This document shows, piece after piece, positions 35,042-42,716 of a stretch of DNA of 64,000 bases. Source of the stretch: Betaproteobacteria bacterium (GTDB taxonomy: Bacteria > Bdellovibrionota_B > Oligoflexia > Silvanigrellales > Silvanigrellaceae); NCBI GenBank assembly GCA_016868315.1, contig VGHE01000003.1:1-64000 (forward strand), in the 5' to 3' direction. The notes under the pieces were generated by a model that had not been told where the DNA came from, did not search any database, and worked only from the letters and a program-made list of their open reading frames with translations. Made by a program: the position numbers and the translations under genes. Positions within the stretch are counted from its first letter, which is position 1. Each line of letters begins with the position of its first letter.

Positions 35042-36211
35042 TTATCCTTCTTGTGTCGCTGGTGTCAGGTCTTCATCCCCGACACCGCGGTCGAGCTGAC
35101 GGTCCATTTCGTATTTGGGATCATACATATATTTGTTTGCATTACCATCAACGTCACACCAGACGAAGCGTGGTGTTTCGGGAGCAAGTGTTGTCGCAAA
35201 GTTCTTGAGAATCTCGCGCGCCACATCGAGCGATTCAATCCGGTTGAGAGTGTCGCGTAGTGCTTTGATTCCAGGGTAACCCTTCGCATACCAAAGCAGA
35301 TGCTTGCGCATCAGTGCGGCAGCCGTGGGTGTGTTGCCGCAGTGCGCCTGGTGATAATCGAGGTGCCGCAGAACGAGGTCGTGCCATTCTGCAAAAGTTG
35401 GGTTGTAGGTTTGCTCCTCGAGAATCTCTCTGAACACCCATGGGTTGCCCAATGCTCCGCGGCTGACCATGATGCCATCGCAGCCTGTTTCCTCACGCAT
35501 CCGCCGAGCCGAACCAATGTCGAAGATATCTCCATTGCCAATCGTTACAGGGATTGGTCGTGCAGAGTTGCAGGCCGAGGAGATCGCCGATTGGATTCCC
35601 AGACGCACACCGCTGCAATCGACGGGGGTTGAGTACGATTCGGAGCGGGTTCGCCCATGGATGGTGACCATGTCGGCAGCCGAAAGAGTGATGCGGCTGA
35701 CCGTATCGGTAACGTTGACATCTTCCCTGGTAAAACCGAGGCGGATTTTTGCACTCAGAGGGAGCGATGTGCTTTGACGCGCCAGACGGACGGTTTTTTC
35801 AACGCGATGAGGGTCTTTGAGGATGGCGCTGCCGCAACCGGCACTGGTGACTTTCTTCACCGGACACCCCATGTTGATGTCGATGGTGTCGAACCCAAGA
35901 GCATCGAGTTGTTCAATAGCAATAGCTACATCTTCTGCACTCGAGCCGGTCACTTGAACACCCAGAAGGTTCTCACTCGGGTGGCGTACCATCATTTCAA
36001 AGGTGCGCTTATTCTTATAGCGAATGGCTGTTGCCGAGAGCATCTCCACATAGGTTAGCCCTGCACCTTGCTCCTGACACACGCGGCGGAAGGGAACATC
36101 TGAGACACCCGCCAAGGGCGCGAGCAGCACGCGGTTCTTTACGCGCAGCTTTCCGACCTGAAGTGGCTCAGAAAAGAAGAGATTCTTGTTGCTTTTGGAC
36201 TGTTCCTGCAT
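35042..36211 (-). CDS. dusB: tRNA-dihydrouridine synthase (DusB family)
   Basis: 389 residues. Flavin-dependent TIM barrel: VLLAPLAGVSDVPFRRVC, GVQVTGSSAEDVAIA, the catalytic Cys in DINMGCPVKKV, LSAKIRLGF, VTIHGRTRSESY, VTIGNGDIFD and the FMN-phosphate region GIMVSRGALGNPW. It reduces uridine to dihydrouridine in tRNA D-loops. GGAGAG precedes the ATG. The C-terminal tail (about 35 residues, TPRFVWCDVDGNANKYMYDP) is longer than usual. Follows dprA and precedes the His-rich gene. Confidence 0.94.
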   Translation of the reverse strand: MQEQSKSNKNLFFSEPLQVGKLRVKNRVLLAPLAGVSDVPFRRVCQEQGAGLTYVEMLSATAIRYKNKRTFEMMVRHPSENLLGVQVTGSSAEDVAIAIEQLDALGFDTIDINMGCPVKKVTSAGCGSAILKDPHRVEKTVRLARQSTSLPLSAKIRLGFTREDVNVTDTVSRITLSAADMVTIHGRTRSESYSTPVDCSGVRLGIQSAISSACNSARPIPVTIGNGDIFDIGSARRMREETGCDGIMVSRGALGNPWVFREILEEQTYNPTFAEWHDLVLRHLDYHQAHCGNTPTAAALMRKHLLWYAKGYPGIKALRDTLNRIESLDVAREILKNFATTLAPETPRFVWCDVDGNANKYMYDPKYEMDRQLDRGVGDEDLTPATQEG

Positions 36212-36239
36212 GTGCCGGGCTCTCCATCAGGTTGCCCCT

Positions 36240-36902
36240 CTAATGGCCCAAAATCTCCAATCTTTCAAGGATTTCCTCAGGCTGTTCAATACAAAAAGCT
36301 CCCTCTTTTATTAGAAGGTTACTGCCCTGGCTTAGAGGACTGCTGACTGGGCCGGGTAGGGCACCCACATCGACTCCACAGTCTGCCGCCAGACAGGCTG
36401 TAATCATTGAACCACTGGCTCTCGCGGCTTCAATAACCAGAAGGAAGTCGCACAGCGCCGCAATGATTCGGTTACGCTTGGGGAAGTTCCATCGCATGGC
36501 GACTTCGTGGTCTTCGAACTCGCTGAGCAGGAGTGCATTCTGTGAGCTTGCCATGCGCTCAAACAAAGCAAGATTGGTGCGGGGGTAAGGAACACCCAAG
36601 CCGCTCCCGAGAACTGCCGCAGTTGTTCCGGATTGGTAAGCCACGCTGTTGGCAATAGTATCGATTCCGATAGCCGCACCCGATACAACACAGACCTGGT
36701 TTTCAGAAAGCACGCGCGCGAAATATGCTGCCTGCTCTCGGCCGTAGAATGTCGGGTGACGTGAGCCGACGATGGCCACCCTTTTTTGGCTGAGCACATT
36801 CGGATTTCCCGCATACCTAATTTCGGCAGGAAAGGAGTGCGGGAGTGGTTTGCGGATCAACTGCTCGAGCTGATGTTTCGTTAGAATATTCGCTTCGCTC
36901 AT
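36240..36902 (-). CDS. dprA: DNA-processing protein DprA (Rossmann domain only)
   Basis: 220 residues from ATG 36902 after GGTGAAGAA. Core DprA motifs: VAIVGSRHPTFYG, VVSGAAIGIDTIAN, AVLGSGLGVPYPRTN, WNFPKRNRIIAALCD and EAARASGSMITA. DprA loads RecA on incoming single-stranded DNA during natural transformation. Typical DprA has N-terminal SAM-like and C-terminal winged-helix domains; here only the Rossmann-like core is left (usual length 290-370), so DNA or RecA interactions may differ. No other competence gene is in the window. Upstream of dusB with 28 bases between. Confidence 0.92.
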   Translation of the reverse strand: MSEANILTKHQLEQLIRKPLPHSFPAEIRYAGNPNVLSQKRVAIVGSRHPTFYGREQAAYFARVLSENQVCVVSGAAIGIDTIANSVAYQSGTTAAVLGSGLGVPYPRTNLALFERMASSQNALLLSEFEDHEVAMRWNFPKRNRIIAALCDFLLVIEAARASGSMITACLAADCGVDVGALPGPVSSPLSQGSNLLIKEGAFCIEQPEEILERLEILGH

Positions 36903-37112
36903 TTCTTCACCACCGGTTGAAGCTGCGTGAAAATTCCGCAGCAGCACAGCGTGATGACAGATGTGCACGTTGGAATCGAACCGGAGTGAGGCGTGATCGA
37001 AAATTATTTACAAATTTTTTTGAGGTGTTGTTTTTTCAGCAGTGGCGCAGAAAGGCAGCGCTGTGGAGTGCCGAAAAGTTGACTCAAACCCGGAGCTTGA
37101 CTGGCCGGCGGG

Positions 37113-37141
37113 TTGACACTCTTTAGAGTGCGTGTTTTAAT
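37113..37141 (+). promoter_or_regulatory. Strong sigma-70 type promoter for the Cys-rich protein
   Basis: TTGACA, a 17-base spacer and TTTAAT: a perfect -35 and a -10 with one mismatch. It would give a leader of about 78 bases before the ATG at 37226. It sits in the 323-base gene-free stretch 36903-37225; nothing else was recognised there apart from a weak CAGCA hairpin in the leader. Confidence 0.75.
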
Positions 37142-37225
37142 GCAGGCGTAAATCACAACATAAGTTTCTATATCAACAGCAGTTTTGCTGCTCGTTGCGC
37201 ACTTTGCCGTCAAGGAGGATAGGCG

Positions 37226-37501
37226 ATGAAAGCACAGCGTTGTCCGTATCACGTTAAACAAGGCGTGGTCGATGCGGAAGGGAAGCTGGTTTTGAGTGAT
37301 GTCTGTGGTGTTAAGTCTGCATGCGGAGCCGCATGCACCTACGCACCCTTTGAGGATTCGGCATTCAAGGCCTGTCCGCGCTTCGCGTCTTATCAGCGCG
37401 GTGGCACAGGTGAACGTCAGGTTCTCATCCCCAAGAACGACGTCGAGTATATGCCCGAGTTCGGTGGGTTTTCGAGCTTCAGTGAAATGGAGCTGATGTA
37501 A
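37226..37501 (+). CDS. Small Cys-rich protein of unknown function
   Basis: 91 residues, with an excellent ribosome site (AAGGAGGATAGGCG-ATG) and a near-consensus promoter, so it should be well expressed. Cys at positions 6, 27, 33, 37 and 50 with His9 (CPYH, VCGVKSACGAAC, ACPRF) could hold a Zn ion or an Fe-S cluster. No signal peptide or membrane segment. No family recognised. A separate gene 28 bases downstream probably shares the transcript. Confidence 0.75.
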   Translation: MKAQRCPYHVKQGVVDAEGKLVLSDVCGVKSACGAACTYAPFEDSAFKACPRFASYQRGGTGERQVLIPKNDVEYMPEFGGFSSFSEMELM

Positions 37502-37528
37502 ACTTACCTGCTGAGGGAGTCTGCCAGG

Positions 37529-38122
37529 ATGGTTGTTCATTCCCCTGAGCTTCTGGGGAACGTGGCTGAGGTCGTGCAGACTTCAACTGACGTTGTCCAT
37601 GAGCCAAGAACGCTTGAGAGCGTTTTTTTTCTGTTGGCCAATCTGGGTTGCCTAGATGTTTTGGCCTCTTCATCTGAAAATCTCAAAACGCAGCTCGACG
37701 ATTCTATTCGCGGAAAGCTGCAGGACTCGGTCGGTGTAATGCACCTATCGAAATCTCTTTCGCTCTGGACTGGTTTTGAACGTTTTCTGCGTGCATCAGC
37801 TGCCCAAATGAGTGACTGTGAGCGCGACCGCGTGCGCGTTGCGTTTGCTTTAACTCAGTCCACTCCCACACAGCTCTTTGATCCATCCATGAACTGGACT
37901 GTTCTTCAAGCCTTGGGTGCGGCACAGTTTGAAAAGCTGATTGTCGCGCGGGGTGGCGCTGCTGTTGTGGAAAGTTTTGTGCGGGTTGCTTACCGCCGCC
38001 AGCGTGATGCGCTTGCACGTGAGTTGTTGCTTCGGGCGTTGCCTATGGCGGTGCTTTGGTTGGCAGGCCTGGTGGCCATCGCCATGGCTCTGCTTTTCAC
38101 TCGTTCTCTTGTCAGCGGTTGA
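37529..38122 (+). CDS. Tail-anchored protein of unknown function
   Basis: 197 residues after GAGGGAGTCTGCCAGG. Mostly helical and soluble, with a single hydrophobic helix at residues about 170-192 (LPMAVLWLAGLVAIAMALLF) close to the C terminus, so it should be anchored in the inner membrane with the bulk in the cytoplasm. No motif recognised. It follows the Cys-rich protein gene closely and converges on the YceD gene. Confidence 0.65.
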   Translation: MVVHSPELLGNVAEVVQTSTDVVHEPRTLESVFFLLANLGCLDVLASSSENLKTQLDDSIRGKLQDSVGVMHLSKSLSLWTGFERFLRASAAQMSDCERDRVRVAFALTQSTPTQLFDPSMNWTVLQALGAAQFEKLIVARGGAAVVESFVRVAYRRQRDALARELLLRALPMAVLWLAGLVAIAMALLFTRSLVSG

Positions 38123-38134
38123 GGCCAGCCGGAC

Positions 38135-38716
38135 TCACTGGAAATACTTAAGACTTGGACAATCAAAGTCTTTCTGTGACTTGCTCTTTGAGGCACACTC
38201 TCGAGCGTCATTTAGATTGCAGCCACATTCTGTGCAGAGTCCTTTGCATTCCGGCTGACACAGCGGGAAGTCCGGCAAGCTCGTATAGATAAGATCTGTT
38301 ACAAATTCAGACAACATCAGCCCAGACCCGTCGTGTTCGTAAGACTCAAGCTCACTTTCCGACATTTCATGCTCACCACCTTGGGGTGTTTCTGCAGACT
38401 TCACATACAGTGCTTCAGTTTCTGTAATGACGTCGCTGCGAAACTCGGTGAGGCTGCGGACACACTCGAGTTTGGGAATCATCCGTAACTTGGCTTTGAC
38501 CCTGTAGGTCTCGCTTTGTTTCTCAACGTCGAGTTGAATGGCGAAATTTGCCTCGGAGCCAGCCGTGCGGCAGTCGAGTTCATCGAGAATTTCAGACAAC
38601 CAAGGGTGTTGTTCTACGCTCAAGGTCGTTTGCTTGAATCGTGGCGTTTCGAGCTGTTGTCCAAAAATAAAAGTACTGCCGCTGCCAATTTGATTCAGAG
38701 GAAGTTTCCAGCTCAT
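38135..38716 (-). CDS. YceD/DUF177 family protein
   Basis: 193 residues from ATG 38716, which overlaps the stop of the MFS gene by 4 bases (ATGA). The C-terminal part shows the DUF177 metal-binding pattern CQPECKGLCTECGCNLNDAREC after a region of acidic sheets (FRSDVITETEALYV, GLMLSEFVTDLIYTSLPDFPLC). DUF177 proteins are linked to 23S rRNA maturation and are usually encoded before rpmF; here the partner is an MFS gene and rpmF is absent. A longer reading frame to 39052 would run inside the MFS gene and is rejected. Confidence 0.88.
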   Translation of the reverse strand: MSWKLPLNQIGSGSTFIFGQQLETPRFKQTTLSVEQHPWLSEILDELDCRTAGSEANFAIQLDVEKQSETYRVKAKLRMIPKLECVRSLTEFRSDVITETEALYVKSAETPQGGEHEMSESELESYEHDGSGLMLSEFVTDLIYTSLPDFPLCQPECKGLCTECGCNLNDARECASKSKSQKDFDCPSLKYFQ

Positions 38717-40032
38717 CGAGAATCTCCGTTCGGTATGTGCTCGTGTTGAGGGCAAGCACGAGGCAGTCTCGCCAATCCGGCCATACCGACGACAACCAAA
38801 ACGAGCAAGAGTGCCCCAGAAATATAGAGAGACCGGGCTCCATTCAACCACTGATACAGGATTCCCATAAAAGCAGGGCCAAGAATCCGCGCCCCGGCCG
38901 ACACAGCCTGCGCCAGGCCGATGGCCATGCCTTGTCTGTCTTGTGGACTGAGCCTGCTCACAAGTCCGCTCAGTGCTGGGTTTGCAAGTGCGCTGCCGAG
39001 TGCAAGGCAAGCCAAAGCGGGGTAGAGAGCATCTCGGTTTGGAGCAACCCATGGGATCAAGAGTATTCCCAACCCCAAACAGGATTGCCCCAGGTGCAGG
39101 ACTCCACTTTCGGGGAGTTTACGCAGAAGTGGGCGTGAGATGAATCCATTCATGAGAAGCACCGCACCGCCTAAAAACATGAATGCTTTGTAAACTTCAA
39201 CTTGGTTTAGGGTGTAGGCGTCGCTGAGTGCGAGCGGTAGAATTGTTTCCACTCCTACAAACCCAAAAACCTGCAGGAATTGAATCAGTAAAACGGTCTT
39301 GAAGTAGGGGCGAGAGAGCAATGCAAGAAACTCCGCCTTGGCGTGACGCTGTTCGCCTGCCAGAGGGGCATTTACACCTGCTGCCTCAATCAAGGATTGG
39401 AGCTCTGGTGGGGCAAAGTTACGGTGTGTTTCTTTGAAACGTGTGAGCAGAAATATGATGTTGCAAAGGTTGAGTGCAACCGCCGCAACTGCGATAGCTT
39501 CGAGGGGATTATTCGGAAAAAGTGTCGAAAGGGCTGCGCCCAGCGCAGGTCCCACGGCAAATCCAGCGCCGAAAGCAACGCCAACAATCACCATCGAGCG
39601 TGATCGTTCATGTGCTGGCGTTATATCTGCGATCGCAGCTTGAGCGACTGAAATATTACCCGCGGCGACGCCCGCAACAAACCGAATGCAAGCAAGAAAA
39701 GCATAGCTTCCCAAGCTCATGGCCAGTGCTGTTGCGGATTGTGCGACCACGGAAAGGATCAATGTTGCCAGCAAAATTTTACGGCGCCCGAGCTTGTCGG
39801 AAACTCTCCCGAGTACCATAACCGAAATAAGTGTTCCTAAGGAAAAGAGTGTGGACAGATAAGCGGCCTGCGCGTCGCTCGCCTCAAGAGAACGCGCCAC
39901 AGCAGGAAGAATGGGAATGAACATCCCAAATCCAAGTAGGTCGAGAAAAATTGTCAGAAAGACGCCAAGAAGAGTATAACGCCTTATGGATTTTTCAGAG
40001 CCTGGGGTTGTAGTTGGTTGAGTTGAAGTCAT
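38713..40032 (-). CDS. MFS transporter (TetA-like drug/metabolite exporter)
   Basis: 439 residues with 12 membrane helices. The first half has LLGFGMFIPILP and the loop GRVSDKLGRRKILLATL between helices 2 and 3, the MFS signature as found in the DHA1 (TetA) group. A middle loop of about 35 residues (KETHRNFAPPELQSLIEAAG) separates the halves, and the second half has QDRQGMAIGLAQAVSAGARILGP. Probably a proton-driven exporter; substrate unknown. First gene of a coupled pair with yceD. Confidence 0.9.
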   Translation of the reverse strand: MTSTQPTTTPGSEKSIRRYTLLGVFLTIFLDLLGFGMFIPILPAVARSLEASDAQAAYLSTLFSLGTLISVMVLGRVSDKLGRRKILLATLILSVVAQSATALAMSLGSYAFLACIRFVAGVAAGNISVAQAAIADITPAHERSRSMVIVGVAFGAGFAVGPALGAALSTLFPNNPLEAIAVAAVALNLCNIIFLLTRFKETHRNFAPPELQSLIEAAGVNAPLAGEQRHAKAEFLALLSRPYFKTVLLIQFLQVFGFVGVETILPLALSDAYTLNQVEVYKAFMFLGGAVLLMNGFISRPLLRKLPESGVLHLGQSCLGLGILLIPWVAPNRDALYPALACLALGSALANPALSGLVSRLSPQDRQGMAIGLAQAVSAGARILGPAFMGILYQWLNGARSLYISGALLLVLVVVGMAGLARLPRACPQHEHIPNGDSR

Positions 40033-40088
40033 CGTTTCTCAGGCCTGTTGTGAATTGAGAATGCTGCAAAGTCTTAAGAGGAGCTTGT

Positions 40089-40586
40089 ATGCCCAGCTTC
40101 GATATTGTTTCGGAAGTCAATGTTCAGGAAGTCGACAATGCAGTCAATCAGGCTCAGAAGGAAATTCAGGCACGGTACGATTTTAAGGGAACTAAATTTG
40201 ATTTGAGCTTCGACAAAGCCACTTGCGAGATTAAGTTGAGCGCCGATGCAGAAAGCCGCTTGGAAAGCATGTTGGATATTTTGAACGGCAAGTTCATTAA
40301 GCGTGGAATTGAGCTCGGATACATTGAGGTTGGTAAACGTGAAGCCGCCGGTGGAATGATGTTGAAACAGGCAATTAAGGTGAAGCAAGGGCTTGAGCAA
40401 GATAAGGCTAAGCAGATTATCAAAGCGATCAAAGACTCCAAACTCAAAGTGGAAGCTCAAATTCAAGACAAACAGGTGCGTGTTACGGGCAAGAAGATCG
40501 ACGACCTTCAAGAGGTCATTGCCCTGTTGCGTGCCCAGCAGGCACAGCTCAAAATTCCGCTTCAATTTGTGAATATGCGAAGTTGA
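40089..40586 (+). CDS. yajQ: YajQ family nucleotide-binding protein
   Basis: 165 residues, full length. MPSFDIVSEVNVQEVDNAVN, RYDFKGTKFDLSF, KFIKRGIELGYIEVGKREAAGG, VKQGLEQDKAKQIIKAIKDSKLKVEAQIQD and KKIDDLQEVIALLR are all family marks. YajQ proteins bind nucleotides; in some species they bind cyclic di-GMP and act as transcription cofactors. The start follows AAGAGGAGCTTGT. Confidence 0.96.
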   Translation: MPSFDIVSEVNVQEVDNAVNQAQKEIQARYDFKGTKFDLSFDKATCEIKLSADAESRLESMLDILNGKFIKRGIELGYIEVGKREAAGGMMLKQAIKVKQGLEQDKAKQIIKAIKDSKLKVEAQIQDKQVRVTGKKIDDLQEVIALLRAQQAQLKIPLQFVNMRS

Positions 40587-40627
40587 TAGGCGATAATTTT
40601 GTCAAATCCTCGGAAGGGTGAACAAAC

Positions 40628-40864
40628 ATGATTCAAGTGACACGCCTTGATGGTGCATTGGTCTACATCAATGAAGCGAATATCCAATGGATTGAGAAAC
40701 TTCCTGACACCTCCATTACCTTCCTGAGCGGTGCACGCATCTTGGTGCGCGATACACCGGAAGAAATCGCGCAGCGTGTAAATCAGTTGCACGCGCGTCC
40801 AGCAAAACCTGTTTCAGATTCAGGCAGCACTTCTGCGTCAGTGCGTGAGGCGTCAAACTCCTAG
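40628..40864 (+). CDS. flbD: FlbD-like small protein
   Basis: 78 residues. MIQVTRLDGALVYINEANIQWIEKLPDTSITFLSGARILVRDTPEEI closely follows FlbD (PF06289), a small protein usually encoded in flagellar operons beside motA. The last 25 residues are Ser/Pro/Ala-rich and not conserved. No flagellar gene is present nearby, so its flagellar role is uncertain. It lies 41 bases after yajQ in the same direction. Confidence 0.85.
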   Translation: MIQVTRLDGALVYINEANIQWIEKLPDTSITFLSGARILVRDTPEEIAQRVNQLHARPAKPVSDSGSTSASVREASNS

Positions 40865-40971
40865 CGATATGTCAAAGTTTGGATGTGGGTGACGGAATCG
40901 TCACACCCGTTCGTCCAGGCCGCCAGATTATTATCTTCCGAGGCATACAGGTGCTCAAGGAGGAATCAATA

Positions 40972-42711
40972 ATGGTGTCAGTGAAGTCGGTTCGCAGCAG
41001 TGGCAACAAGCAGGTCAGTTGGCGTCGATGGGGTGTCATCTCTGCTGGAATGATTGCCGGCATGATGTGCGCAGCAAATGCTCAGGCTTCCATCCTCCCG
41101 CCGAACAATCTGCACTTGCAAGACAACGTTCATTCTCTTGCGAACATGACCGAGCAGGAATTCAACACCATTATCAACAACATTATGAATCTGTACCGTC
41201 CGATTGTGACTGCTCGGGGTGCGCGCCTCGTGTCCAACAATCTCTGGACAGACCCTACAGTTAACGCGAGTGCGCAGCAGAGCGGCAGCAGCTGGATAAT
41301 CAATATGTATGGTGGTCTCGCACGCCGTCCTGAAGTGACAGCTGATGGTTTCGCTCTGGTTGTCTGTCATGAGTTGGGACATCATTTGGGTGGTTTCCCA
41401 TTCTATGGCGACTCTGACTGGGCATCTTCAGAAGGCCAATCAGACTATTTTGCAACCCAGTCGTGTGCGCGCGAAATCTGGCGCAACCAGACCACTGAAA
41501 ATGCTCGATTCCGACAATTGGTAGGAGCATTTGAGAAGCAGAAGTGCGACGCAGCTTGGAGCAAGGTCGAAGATCAGGATCTGTGTTACCGCACTGTAGC
41601 GGCAGGACACAGCCTGGCAACTCTTTTGGGTGCTTTGCGCTCTCGCAGCAATCCTCCTCGCTTTGACACTCCCGATCAGCGCAAAGTCAGTGCCACTTTT
41701 ACAGGTCACCCAGAAGCGCAGTGCCGTCTGGATACCTACCTCAGCGGCGCGCTGTGTGGGGTTGGTTTCGACAAAAATCAGATCCCAGGCCGCAGTACCA
41801 CGGGTGGCCAGACGAGCCTCAACGCTGAACTCGCTGCTTCGAGTCAGTCATGCATGACGGCGGCTGGATACGATGTGGGTGTGCGTCCTCTCTGCTGGTA
41901 CAAACCCAAGCTCGAATTCCTCGCTATTCAATACTCCGATGTGCGCTATCAAGAGCAAGTTGGAAACGGCAATGGCTATATTGAGCCAGGCGAGACAGTT
42001 GAAGCCTTCTTCAAGTTGGCAAACAAAGCTGTAAAGGCAACGACAAACATTCAAGGTGTATTGAGCAGCCCTTCAACAAAGGTACAGATAATTGAGCGCT
42101 CCACCAGCTTTGGTGACATGAGTGCGGGTGAAACAACCGACGCTAAGTCTCCTGTGGTCTTTAAGGTCGCTCAGGATGCTCAATGTGGCGAGAAAGTTAA
42201 CCTTTCGTTAAAGGCATCGAGCGATCAGGGTGCAACCGAGCTGACCCGCGAGTTGCAGCTGGGTCGTGTTGAATTGACTGAACAAGGCACCGTGAACGCG
42301 CAGGCTTCCATTCCAGACAACGATCTCAAAGGAATTGAATCAGCTTTGGAGAGCCAAGGTCAAGGTTCAGCAAGTTCGATAGATGTGCGCCTTGATATCG
42401 ACCATCCCTATGTGCGCGATCTGCGTATTACCTTGCTTTCGCCCGAGGGCAAAGAGCTGCGTGTCTATCCTGATGTGAATTCGCTCAAGGGACGCCGCAC
42501 CAGCAAAAATGATGGTCGTTCTGACACAGGCATTCACGAGACAATTCGAGTAAACTCACGTGTGGAGAAACTCGGTGGCACCTGGAAGCTGAGAGTGAAG
42601 GATGTTGCAGCACGCGACGTCGGAACTCTTTTGAGCTGGGGGTTAACTGCGGCCAAGAACAAATGTGACGGGTTAACAACGTGGGCATCACGCCGCGCAC
42701 GCAAACAGTGA
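40972..42711 (+). CDS. Secreted zinc metalloprotease with C-terminal P-domain
   Basis: 579 residues from ATG 40972 (AAGGAGGAATCAATA upstream); a longer in-frame start at 40879 has no site. Signal peptide ends near ANAQA. The zinc site is HELGHH in ALVVCHELGHHLGG, with a third ligand perhaps in the downstream SSEGQSDYFA (Glu or Asp). The middle carries many Cys pairs (SCAREIW, KCDAAW, LCYRTV). At about 400-480 an Ig/CARDB-like segment (NGYIEPGETVEAFFKLANKA). The last 120 residues (SIPDNDLKGIESAL ... DIDHPYVRDLRITLLSPEGKE ... GTWKLRVKD) are a proprotein-convertase P-domain, which usually stabilises or targets secreted proteases. Confidence 0.88.
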   Translation: MVSVKSVRSSGNKQVSWRRWGVISAGMIAGMMCAANAQASILPPNNLHLQDNVHSLANMTEQEFNTIINNIMNLYRPIVTARGARLVSNNLWTDPTVNASAQQSGSSWIINMYGGLARRPEVTADGFALVVCHELGHHLGGFPFYGDSDWASSEGQSDYFATQSCAREIWRNQTTENARFRQLVGAFEKQKCDAAWSKVEDQDLCYRTVAAGHSLATLLGALRSRSNPPRFDTPDQRKVSATFTGHPEAQCRLDTYLSGALCGVGFDKNQIPGRSTTGGQTSLNAELAASSQSCMTAAGYDVGVRPLCWYKPKLEFLAIQYSDVRYQEQVGNGNGYIEPGETVEAFFKLANKAVKATTNIQGVLSSPSTKVQIIERSTSFGDMSAGETTDAKSPVVFKVAQDAQCGEKVNLSLKASSDQGATELTRELQLGRVELTEQGTVNAQASIPDNDLKGIESALESQGQGSASSIDVRLDIDHPYVRDLRITLLSPEGKELRVYPDVNSLKGRRTSKNDGRSDTGIHETIRVNSRVEKLGGTWKLRVKDVAARDVGTLLSWGLTAAKNKCDGLTTWASRRARKQ

Positions 42712-42716
42712 ACCGA

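Noticed and set aside
34591-35208. 205-residue plus-strand frame with many hydrophobic residues, looking like a membrane protein
   Set aside because: It is the antisense of the His-rich repeats and of the dusB end; the His/Asp codons read backwards give Val, Met and Ile. No ribosome site.
37004-37540. Minus-strand frame of 178 residues across the Cys-rich gene
   Set aside because: Opposes a gene with a good promoter and ribosome site; no motif in it.
38717-39052. Longer N terminus of the YceD gene
   Set aside because: It lies wholly inside the MFS coding region in another frame.
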